DNA of 29,034 nt, from assembly GCA_964228555.1 (NCBI GenBank), contig CAXQZU010000038.1, positions 1-29,034 on the forward strand. Direction: 5' to 3'. A program made the translations under genes and the position numbers. The number at the start of each line of letters is the position of its first letter. Position 1 is the first letter of the stretch. The DNA comes from CAXQZU01 sp964228555. GTDB taxonomy: Bacteria > Planctomycetota > PLA2 > JAEUHO01. Positions 1 to 5,895 of the stretch are shown here, one piece after another. Below the pieces are notes generated by a model, which was not told where the DNA came from, did not search any database, and worked only from the letters and a program-made list of their open reading frames with translations.

Positions 1-118
1 AGCCCGCCTTGCTGACCTGGTGCCCCTCGCCCGCCAGCACCTCGGCGATCAGGTCGGCGTGGGTGCGGTCGTCCTCCACGACGAGGATGGACAGGGCCTC
101 GGGAGCGCGCGCCGGCAT
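1..118 (-). CDS. Response regulator receiver domain, N-terminal fragment (cut by window edge)
   Basis: The first 39 residues read from an ATG at 118 down to the window edge. After a short lead, a hydrophobic strand ILVVEDD carries the acidic pocket (DD) that binds Mg2+ in CheY-like receivers. It is followed by a first helix (THADLIAEVLAGEGHQV). This matches the start of a receiver domain; the phospho-acceptor Asp and any output domain lie outside the window. The histidine kinase at 445-1242 is transcribed in the same direction just upstream, so the two probably form a two-component pair, although about 330 bases and an opposing small ORF lie between them. No clear Shine-Dalgarno precedes the ATG. 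Output type (DNA-binding, NtrC-like or single-domain) cannot be decided. Confidence 0.85.
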   Translation of the reverse strand, partial: MPARAPEALSILVVEDDRTHADLIAEVLAGEGHQVSKAG

Positions 119-122
119 GGGG

Positions 123-151
123 TGACAAGTTGGCACACATCTGGGGTGCCA
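123..151. promoter_or_regulatory. Overlapping inverted repeats upstream of the response-regulator start
   Basis: Immediately upstream of the regulator ATG are a near-palindrome TGACAAgTTGGCA (123-135, one mismatch) and an overlapping inverted repeat TGGCAC (131-136) / GTGCCA (146-151). The region 119-226 is otherwise without a gene. The position fits an operator or promoter-proximal site, possibly autoregulatory. This is inference from symmetry and location only. Confidence 0.25.
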
Positions 152-226
152 CCCAGCCGGGACACACCCGGGGCCTGTCACCGGGCCGGGCGGGCCCACG
201 ACGAGGGCTGTGGCCGGCCGCTGTCC

Positions 227-448
227 GTGGCGGTCGTGCTGGGCCTGAGGCGCCACGTGGGCTGGACCCTGTTCCTCGTGCCGCTGGCCCTGCTCTACAA
301 CCCCGTCGTGCCTGTGCACCTCGGCCACGGCGCAAGGCCCCTGTGGGTGGTGCTCAACGCGGCCGGCTGCGTCCTGCTGGGGCTGGCGGCGCGCAGCCTC
401 GCGCGCGCCAAGGACCGCGCCCGCACGTCGCCAGCCGGGCCGGGCTAG
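227..448 (+). CDS. Small integral membrane protein (DUF6804-like fragment)
   Basis: A 73-residue ORF from a GTG at 227. It has two hydrophobic stretches (about residues 9-27 and 40-58) separated by a loop containing NPVVPVHLG, and a basic tail (ARAKDRA). The NP-x-x-PVHL arrangement resembles small membrane proteins of the DUF6804 type, in which a polar loop with NPxxPVHL sits between helices. Family members usually have further N-terminal helices that are absent here in all frames, so this may be a truncated copy or the start may be wrong. It runs opposite to the flanking kinase and response regulator, and its TAG stop overlaps the kinase stop in a shared CTAG (445-448). No Shine-Dalgarno is seen. 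The ORF may be real but non-essential; family assignment is from memory. Confidence 0.42.
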   Translation: MAVVLGLRRHVGWTLFLVPLALLYNPVVPVHLGHGARPLWVVLNAAGCVLLGLAARSLARAKDRARTSPAGPG

Positions 449-1242
449 CGCGGCTCGCGCGCCTCGCGCGCCGCGGCCGGCCCCTCGGGCGGCCGGGGCG
501 GCCCTGCCAGCGGCAGGCGCAGGATGAAGTCGGTGCCCTTGCCGATGGCCGTCTCGAAGGCAAGGCTGCCGGCGTGCTCCTCGGCGATGCGCCGCGCCGT
601 GGGCAGGCCCAGGCCACTGCCGCCCTTCTTGCGGCTGAAGTAGACCTGCCAGACGCGCTCGCGCCAGTCCTCGGGGATGCCGGGGCCGTTGTCGATCACG
701 TCCACGCGGGCGAAGGCGCCCTCGGGGCCGGAGCGCACGATGAGCTGGCGCGGCGCGCGCGCCTCCCCGGAGGGCGGCGGCGGCGCGTCCTCCATGGCCT
801 GCACCGCATTGAGCAGCAGGTTGAGCAGCGCCTGCTTCACCAGCCGCTCATCCAGCGGCAGCAAGGGCAGGCGGCGGTCCGGGAAGAAGGACAGCTCCAC
901 CGCGGCGCGTGCGCACTCCGGCGCGATGAACGAGCACACCTCCTCCAGGACGCGGTTGAGGTCGGCCTCGCGCAAGTCCAGCCGGCGGATGCCCGCGTAG
1001 CGCAGGAAGTCCTCGAGGATGGAGGACAGGCGCCCCACCTCGCTGCGCACCGAGCGCAGCCGGCGTGCCGTGCGCCGCGCGCGCTCGTCGCCCTCGCCCT
1101 CGGGCCAGTCCTCCTCCAGCAGCTGCAGCGTCATGCTCATGGCCGAGAGCGGGTTGCGTATCTCGTGCACGAGGCCGCCGGCGACGGCGCCGAGGAAGGC
1201 CAGGCCCTGCGTGGTGGGCTGGTCGGGGGAGCGCTCCTCCAT
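445..1242 (-). CDS. Soluble sensor histidine kinase, NtrB/ZraS-like transmitter
   Basis: A 265-residue protein without membrane segments. It starts almost directly with the dimerisation/phosphoacceptor helix: the H-box is LVHEIRNPLS with His26 as phosphorylation site. The second helix follows (about 55-85). The HATPase_c domain has an N-box LLNLLLNAVQAM (about 145), G1 DNGPGIP and G2 GSGLGLP; the tail is Ala/Arg/Pro-rich. There is no PAS or other sensor domain, so the signal must come from a partner protein or the very short N-terminus. It lies upstream of a response regulator on the same strand, the probable phosphotransfer partner. Start chosen at the ATG at 1242: a TAGGCT element lies nine bases upstream and no Shine-Dalgarno is present, so the mRNA may be leaderless. 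It converges with the small membrane ORF and shares the CTAG stop. Confidence 0.9.
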   Translation of the reverse strand: MEERSPDQPTTQGLAFLGAVAGGLVHEIRNPLSAMSMTLQLLEEDWPEGEGDERARRTARRLRSVRSEVGRLSSILEDFLRYAGIRRLDLREADLNRVLEEVCSFIAPECARAAVELSFFPDRRLPLLPLDERLVKQALLNLLLNAVQAMEDAPPPPSGEARAPRQLIVRSGPEGAFARVDVIDNGPGIPEDWRERVWQVYFSRKKGGSGLGLPTARRIAEEHAGSLAFETAIGKGTDFILRLPLAGPPRPPEGPAAAREAREPR

Positions 1243-1251
1243 GGCAGGGCA

Positions 1252-1257
1252 AGCCTA
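1252..1257 (-). promoter_or_regulatory. Putative -10 element for the histidine kinase gene
   Basis: TAGGCT on the minus strand lies nine bases before the kinase ATG, placing a transcription start about three bases before the start codon. I see no convincing -35. The motif shape (TAnnnT) matches other -10 candidates in the window. Confidence 0.33.
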
Positions 1258-1283
1258 CGCCCGGCCGTGCCGGCTCGCCCCCG

Positions 1284-1312
1284 CTGGCCGCGGCGCCCCC
1301 CGCTGGTAGGGT
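1284..1312 (+). promoter_or_regulatory. Putative promoter of the tsaC-phosphatase gene
   Basis: A -10-like TAGGGT (1307-1312) ends seven bases before the ATG at 1320. A weak -35-like CTGGCC (1284-1289) stands 17 bases upstream. No Shine-Dalgarno fits between, which suggests a leaderless transcript. It is divergent from the kinase promoter in the same 77-base gap. Confidence 0.4.
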
Positions 1313-1319
1313 CGCCCCC

Positions 1320-2405
1320 ATGCCCACCGAGGTGCTGCACGTCCTGGACCGGCAGATCCAGCCCAGCGAGCTGGAGCGTGCCGGCACCATCCTGCGCGAA
1401 GGAGGCCTCGTGGCCTTCCCCACCGAGACGGTGTACGGCATCGCGGTCTCGGCCGAGCGACCCGATGCGGTGGAGCGGCTCTACGCGCTCAAGGGACGTC
1501 CCAGCAGCAAGCCCATGACGCTCATGGTGGCCGACACCGCGCCCGTGACGGCTCGCTGCCCCGCCCTGCCCGCGGCCGCCAAGGCGCTGATGCGCCGCTT
1601 CTGGCCTGGCCCCCTGACGCTGGTGGTGCCCGACGCGGAGGGCCGCATGCAGGGCTTCCGGCTGCCGGCCAGCCCGCTGGCCCGCGGCCTCGTGCGCGCC
1701 GCCGGCGTGCCGCTGCTGGTGCCCAGCGCCAACCTCTCGGGCCAGCCTGACGCCACCACCGCCGAGGAGGTGCTGCGCCAGCTGCCGGCCGGCCTCGACC
1801 TCGTCATCGACGGCGGACCCACCGAGGGCGGCGTGCCCAGCACCGTGGTGCAGGTGACGGAGGCCGGCGTGACGGTGCTGCGCCAGGGCGCGATCCCCGA
1901 GGAGCGCATCCTGATGCGCCACGGGGCCACGATCCTCTTCGTCTGCGAGGGCAACACCGACCGCAGCCCGCTGGCCGCCGCCATCCTCCGGCGGCGCCTC
2001 GCGCAGCACCTTGGCGTGCCGGAGGAGGCGCTGCCTGCCAAGGGCTACCGCGTGCTCAGCGCCGGCGTGGCGGCCGAGGAAGGCAAGCGCGCCTCGCTCA
2101 ACGCGCGCCGCACCGCGCGTGAGTGGCAGCCCGACGCGCTCGACCTCGAGTCCCACAAGGCCGTGCGCCTGTGCTCGCGGCTCGTGGACGAGGCCTCGCG
2201 CATCTTCTGCATGGAACGCGCGCAGCGCGACCAGATCCTGGCCTTCTTCCCCCACCGCGAGCGCGACGTGCTGCTGCTGGACCCCGAGGGCCGCGACGTC
2301 GCCGACCCGGCGGGCCAGGGCATGGGCGAGTACCGCCGCCTGGCGCGCCGGCTGGACGCGGTAGCCGCCCTGCTGGTGGGCGGCGTGGTGCAGGCCGGGG
2401 CCTGA
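1320..2405 (+). CDS. TsaC/Sua5 threonylcarbamoyl-AMP synthase fused to YwlE-like low-molecular-weight phosphatase
   Basis: A 361-residue two-domain protein. Residues about 10-200 are a YrdC/Sua5/TsaC domain, which makes threonylcarbamoyl-AMP from Thr, bicarbonate and ATP for tRNA t6A37. Visible motifs are FPTETVYGI, KGRPSSKPM, RFWPGPLT and PSANLSG. Residues about 203-361 are a low-molecular-weight phosphatase domain. Its P-loop is CEGNTDRS (nucleophile Cys209, Arg215), and DPAGQG (Asp329) is the likely general-acid loop. Thr213 occupies the position that in Bacillus YwlE is the Thr favouring phospho-arginine; tyrosine phosphatases usually have a bulky residue there. In Bacillus the separate genes ywlC (sua5), ywlE and ywlF (rpiB) are neighbours; here the first two are fused and rpiB follows 20 bases later. 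ATG 1320 gives the natural TsaC N-terminus. Substrate preference is inference. Confidence 0.93.
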   Translation: MPTEVLHVLDRQIQPSELERAGTILREGGLVAFPTETVYGIAVSAERPDAVERLYALKGRPSSKPMTLMVADTAPVTARCPALPAAAKALMRRFWPGPLTLVVPDAEGRMQGFRLPASPLARGLVRAAGVPLLVPSANLSGQPDATTAEEVLRQLPAGLDLVIDGGPTEGGVPSTVVQVTEAGVTVLRQGAIPEERILMRHGATILFVCEGNTDRSPLAAAILRRRLAQHLGVPEEALPAKGYRVLSAGVAAEEGKRASLNARRTAREWQPDALDLESHKAVRLCSRLVDEASRIFCMERAQRDQILAFFPHRERDVLLLDPEGRDVADPAGQGMGEYRRLARRLDAVAALLVGGVVQAGA

Positions 2406-2425
2406 TCCCCGCAGGAGGCTCGCCC

Positions 2426-2887
2426 ATGCGCATCGCCCTCGCCAGCGACCACGCCGCGGTGGCCGAGCGCCAGGCGCTGGCCGAGGCCTGCGCGAAGGCA
2501 GGGCACGAGGTGGCCGACCTGGGCTGCGCGCCCGGTGCCTCGGTGGACTACCCCGACATGGCCGTGCGCGTGGCCCATGCGGTGGCGAATGGCGATGCCG
2601 AGCGCGGCATCCTGCTGTGCGGCACCGGCATCGGCGTCTCCATCGCCGCCAACAAGGTCCCGGGCGTGCGCGCCGCGCTGGTGCACGACGAGTTCACGGC
2701 CGAGATGTCGCGCCGCCACAACGACGCCAACGTGCTGTGCATGGGTGCCCGCCTGCTCTCGGTGCACGCCATGCAGCGGCTGGTGGAGCGCTGGCTGGCC
2801 ACGCCCTTCGAGGGCGGCCGCCACGCGGGCCGCGTGGACAAGCTGCGCGCGCTGGATGGCGGCGCCGGGGGCTGCTGCGGCGGCTAG
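2426..2887 (+). CDS. rpiB: Ribose-5-phosphate isomerase B
   Basis: A 153-residue RpiB/LacAB-family protein interconverting ribose-5-phosphate and ribulose-5-phosphate in the pentose phosphate pathway (cytosol). Visible motifs: SDHAA at the N-terminus, DYPDMA, the active-site loop LLCGTGIGVSIAANK with catalytic Cys65, and RRHNDANVLCMGARLL, which carries phosphate-binding residues. Length matches the family. A strong AGGAGG (2413-2418) stands eight bases before the ATG. It lies 20 bases downstream of the tsaC-phosphatase fusion, so the two are probably co-transcribed. The tail GGAGGCCGG is Gly/Cys-rich and extends slightly beyond the core fold. The stop is TAG within CTAG. Confidence 0.95.
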   Translation: MRIALASDHAAVAERQALAEACAKAGHEVADLGCAPGASVDYPDMAVRVAHAVANGDAERGILLCGTGIGVSIAANKVPGVRAALVHDEFTAEMSRRHNDANVLCMGARLLSVHAMQRLVERWLATPFEGGRHAGRVDKLRALDGGAGGCCGG

Positions 2888-2987
2888 CGCGCGCGCCCGG
2901 GCCGGCGGCCACCCACCGCCACGGGACGAAGCGGGACGGGTGCGGGCGGGCGGGCTACAAGGGGCGGGTCCCCCAGGAGGTCGTCCC

Positions 2988-4154
2988 GTGCAGGTGGCCG
3001 TGGTCCGCGAGAGTGCGCCGGGCGAGACGCGCGTTGCGCTCACCCCCGAGGTCGTGCAGCGGCTGGTCAAGGCAGGCCATGCCGTGCGCGTCCAGCAGGG
3101 CGCCGGGGAGCAGGCCGGCCACCTCGACACGGCCTACGAGGCCGCGGGGGCCCGCATCGCCTCGGGGCCGGGCTGGCTGGACGGCGCCGACCTGCTGCTG
3201 GGCGTGCAGCCGCCTGCGCCCGCCTCGCTGGAGGGCGTGCCGGCCGGCGTGCTGGTGGTGTCCTTCCTGCTGCCCACGCAGAACGCCGCCCTCGTGCGCG
3301 CGCTGTGCGAACGACGCCTGTCGATGTTCGCGCTCGACCTCGTGCCGCGCATCACGCGCGCCCAGTCCATGGATGCGCTCTCCTCGATGAGCACCGTGGC
3401 CGGCTACCGCGCCGCCCTGCTGGCCGCGCAGCACCTGGGCCGCTTCTTCCCCATGCTGATGACGGCCGCGGGCACGATCCCGCCGGCGCGCGTGCTGGTG
3501 ATCGGGTGCGGCGTGGCTGGCCTGCAGGCCATCGCCACCGCGCGGCGCCTGGGCGCGATCGTGGAGGCCTACGACGTGCGCGCCGAGGCGCGCGAGCAGG
3601 CCCGCAGCCTGGGCGCCACGGCCATCGAGGTGGACGTGGGCGAGAGCGGCACCGGCGAGGGCGGCTACGCGAGGACGCTCAGCGCCGAGGCCGAGGCGCG
3701 GCTGGCCGCGCGGCTGGCCGAGCGCGTGAAGGTGGCGGACGCCGTGATCACCACCGCCCTGGTGCCCGGCAAGCCGGCGCCCCGCCTCATCGACGAGGCC
3801 ACCCTGCGCGCCATGCGGCCCGGGGCCGTGGTCGTGGACCTGGCCGCCGAGACGGGCGGGAACTGCGCCGGCACCGAGGCCCACCGCGTGGTGGTGAAGC
3901 ACCACGTGACGCTGGTGGGCACCTGCAACCTGCCGGCCACCATGGCCGCCGACGCCAGCCGCATGCTGGCCAAGAACATGCACGAGATCCTCAAGCACCT
4001 CACGCCGCCCCCGCCGGCCGAGGGCCAGCCCGCCGCCACGGGCGTGCACCTCGACCTGGCCGACGAGATCACGGCCGGGGCCCTGGCCGTGCTGCGCGGC
4101 GAGGCACGCCACCCCGCAGCCCGGGCCGCGCTGGGGATGGAGGCACGCGCATGA
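2988..4154 (+). CDS. pntAA: NAD(P) transhydrogenase subunit alpha part 1 (NAD(H)-binding dI)
   Basis: A 388-residue soluble dI component of proton-translocating transhydrogenase (hydride transfer between NADH and NADP+ coupled to the proton gradient). It has the AlaDH/PNT N-terminal domain. The hydride-transfer-site loop RAQSMDALSS (Arg124, Gln126, Asp129) matches the RQD residues of Rhodospirillum dI. The Rossmann motif VIGCGVAGLQAIATA (about 170-184) is followed by the NAD-ribose acidic segment EAYDVR. Further conserved pieces are TTALVPGKPAP and VDLAAETGGNC. The GTG start at 2988 is preceded by AGGAGG (2975-2980). The split into separate dI and short membrane alpha-2 genes follows the Rhodospirillum-type layout rather than the fused E. 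coli PntA. The stop overlaps the next start as ATGA. It is paralogous to the alanine dehydrogenase at 25936-27057. Confidence 0.96.
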   Translation: MQVAVVRESAPGETRVALTPEVVQRLVKAGHAVRVQQGAGEQAGHLDTAYEAAGARIASGPGWLDGADLLLGVQPPAPASLEGVPAGVLVVSFLLPTQNAALVRALCERRLSMFALDLVPRITRAQSMDALSSMSTVAGYRAALLAAQHLGRFFPMLMTAAGTIPPARVLVIGCGVAGLQAIATARRLGAIVEAYDVRAEAREQARSLGATAIEVDVGESGTGEGGYARTLSAEAEARLAARLAERVKVADAVITTALVPGKPAPRLIDEATLRAMRPGAVVVDLAAETGGNCAGTEAHRVVVKHHVTLVGTCNLPATMAADASRMLAKNMHEILKHLTPPPPAEGQPAATGVHLDLADEITAGALAVLRGEARHPAARAALGMEARA

Positions 4155-4495
4155 CCCCCTCCGCCGCGCCGCTGCTCGCGATGGCCTCGGGCCTGGACAC
4201 GCTGTTCATCTTCGTGCTGTCCACCTTCGTGGGCTTCGAGGTGATCCGGCGCGTGCCCACGCTGCTGCACACGCCGCTCATGTCGGCCGGGAACGCCATC
4301 TGCGGCATCATCCTCGTGGGAGCCATCCTCGTGGCGGCGCACGCCGAGGACACGCTGGAGGTGGTGCTGGCGGTGGCCTCCGTGGGCCTGGCGACGGTGA
4401 ACGTGGTGGGCGGCTTCCTCGTCACCGACCGCATGCTGAAGATGTTCAAGCCCAGGGAGCCCGCCGCCGGCCGCGGCCCCGGGGAGGGCGCGTGA
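4151..4495 (+). CDS. pntAB: NAD(P) transhydrogenase subunit alpha part 2 (membrane)
   Basis: A 114-residue membrane subunit with the dII-alpha helices. There is a short N-terminal hydrophobic segment, then LDTLFIFVLSTFVGFEVIRR, the conserved THTPLMS-type loop seen here as LLHTPLMSAGNAICGI, a helix GIILVGAILVAAHA and a last helix with NVVGGFLVTDRMLKMF. This matches PntAB/alpha-2 proteins closely in length and motif order. It starts at an ATG inside the ATGA overlap with pntAA and ends in a GTGA overlap with pntB, so the three are translationally coupled in an operon. It forms part of the proton channel with PntB. Confidence 0.95.
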   Translation: MTPSAAPLLAMASGLDTLFIFVLSTFVGFEVIRRVPTLLHTPLMSAGNAICGIILVGAILVAAHAEDTLEVVLAVASVGLATVNVVGGFLVTDRMLKMFKPREPAAGRGPGEGA

Positions 4496-5895
4496 GCCAC
4501 GACCTCGCCCGGCTCCTGTACCTGCTGGCCAGCGTGCTGTTCATCCTGGGCCTGCGGGCCATGAGCAGCCCCAAGGCCGCGCGCGGCGGCAACCTGATGT
4601 GCATGCTGGCCATGGCGCTGGCCGTGCTGGTGGCGCTGGGGTCCGTGCTGTTCCCCGAGGCCGGCCACGGCATCGCGGCCTCGCGGGCTGGGTGGATCGT
4701 GGGCGCGATGGCGCTGGGTGCGCTGGCCGGCTGGCTGCTGGCCACGCGCATCGAGATGACGGCCATGCCCCAGATGGTGGCGTTGCTGCACGGCCTGGGC
4801 GGCCTGGCCGCGGCGCTGGTGTCGGTGGCCGAGGCCCGCTCGTACGGCGCGGCGGCCACGCTGGCCCAGACGCTGGTCACGGGGGTGGGCGGCGTGCTGC
4901 TGGGTGCGGCCACCTTCGCGGCCAGCATGGGTGCGTTCGCCAAGCTGCAAGGCCTGGTGACGGGGGCGCCCATCACCTTCCGCGGGCAGCGCACGGTGAA
5001 CCTGCTGCTGCTGGCGGCGGCGCTGGCCTGCTGCGGCCTCTACAGCCACGACCCGGCCGCGGTGCACTGGCTCATGGCCGCGCTGGGCCTCTCGCTGGCC
5101 TTCGGCCTGCTCTTCGTGGCCCCCATCGGCGGGGCCGACATGCCCGTGGTGCTGGCCCTGCTCAACGCCTCCGGCGTGGCGGGCTCCGCGGCCGGCTACG
5201 TGCTGCGCAACGACGTGCTCGTGGTGGCGGGTGCGATGGTCGGATCCAGCGGCGTGATCCTGAGCGTGATCATGTGCAAGGCGATGAACCGCTCGCTGGG
5301 CAACGTGCTGTTCGGCGCCTTCGGCACGGCCGCGGCCGCCACGGGCGGCGACGCCCCGCAGCGCAGCGTGAAGAGCTACAGCCCGCTGGATGCTGCCGTG
5401 CTGATGGGCAACGCCCGCAGCGTCATCATCGTGCCCGGCTACGGGCTGGCCGTGGCGCAGGCGCAGCACGTGGTCAAGGAGCTGACCGACCTGCTGGAGA
5501 AGCGCGGCGCCGAGGTGCGGTTCGCGGTGCACCCGGTGGCGGGGCGCATGCCGGGGCACATGAACGTGCTCCTGGCCGAGAGCAACGTCCCCTACGGCCA
5601 GCTGCTGGACATGGAGGAGGTCAACCCCATGTTCGAGAGCGCGGACGTGGCCCTCGTGGTGGGCGCCAACGACGTGGTCAACCCGGTGGCGCGCACCGAC
5701 CGCAGCAGCCCGATCTACGGCATGCCCATCCTGGATGCCGACAAGGCGCAGAACGTGATCATCCTCAAGCGCAGCCTGGCCTCGGGCTTCGCAGGCATCG
5801 ACAACCCGCTCTTCTACGCCGACAAGACCATGATGCTCTTCGGCGACGCCAAGAAGACGCTGATGGCGCTCGTGACCGAGCTCAAGGCGGGCTAG
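4492..5895 (+). CDS. pntB: NAD(P) transhydrogenase subunit beta
   Basis: A 467-residue beta subunit with eight or nine N-terminal membrane helices (about residues 1-270), including GGADMPVVLALLNASGVAGSA of the proton path. The soluble NADP(H)-binding dIII is at about 290-467. The dIII motifs are VPGYGLAVAQAQHVV (about 313-327), the AVHPVAGRMPGHMNVLL loop, VGANDVVNP and KRSLASGFAGIDNPLFY. Length and order match the family. The GTG start overlaps the pntAB stop (GTGA). The TAG stop lies in a CTAG shared with the stop of the convergent gene at 5892, and a short GC hairpin follows. Confidence 0.97.
   Translation: MSHDLARLLYLLASVLFILGLRAMSSPKAARGGNLMCMLAMALAVLVALGSVLFPEAGHGIAASRAGWIVGAMALGALAGWLLATRIEMTAMPQMVALLHGLGGLAAALVSVAEARSYGAAATLAQTLVTGVGGVLLGAATFAASMGAFAKLQGLVTGAPITFRGQRTVNLLLLAAALACCGLYSHDPAAVHWLMAALGLSLAFGLLFVAPIGGADMPVVLALLNASGVAGSAAGYVLRNDVLVVAGAMVGSSGVILSVIMCKAMNRSLGNVLFGAFGTAAAATGGDAPQRSVKSYSPLDAAVLMGNARSVIIVPGYGLAVAQAQHVVKELTDLLEKRGAEVRFAVHPVAGRMPGHMNVLLAESNVPYGQLLDMEEVNPMFESADVALVVGANDVVNPVARTDRSSPIYGMPILDADKAQNVIILKRSLASGFAGIDNPLFYADKTMMLFGDAKKTLMALVTELKAG

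Noticed and set aside
125..160. A possible sigma54 promoter (TGGCAC on the minus strand) before the response regulator
   Set aside because: The -12 TTGC element is not present at the required spacing; only the -24 half fits.
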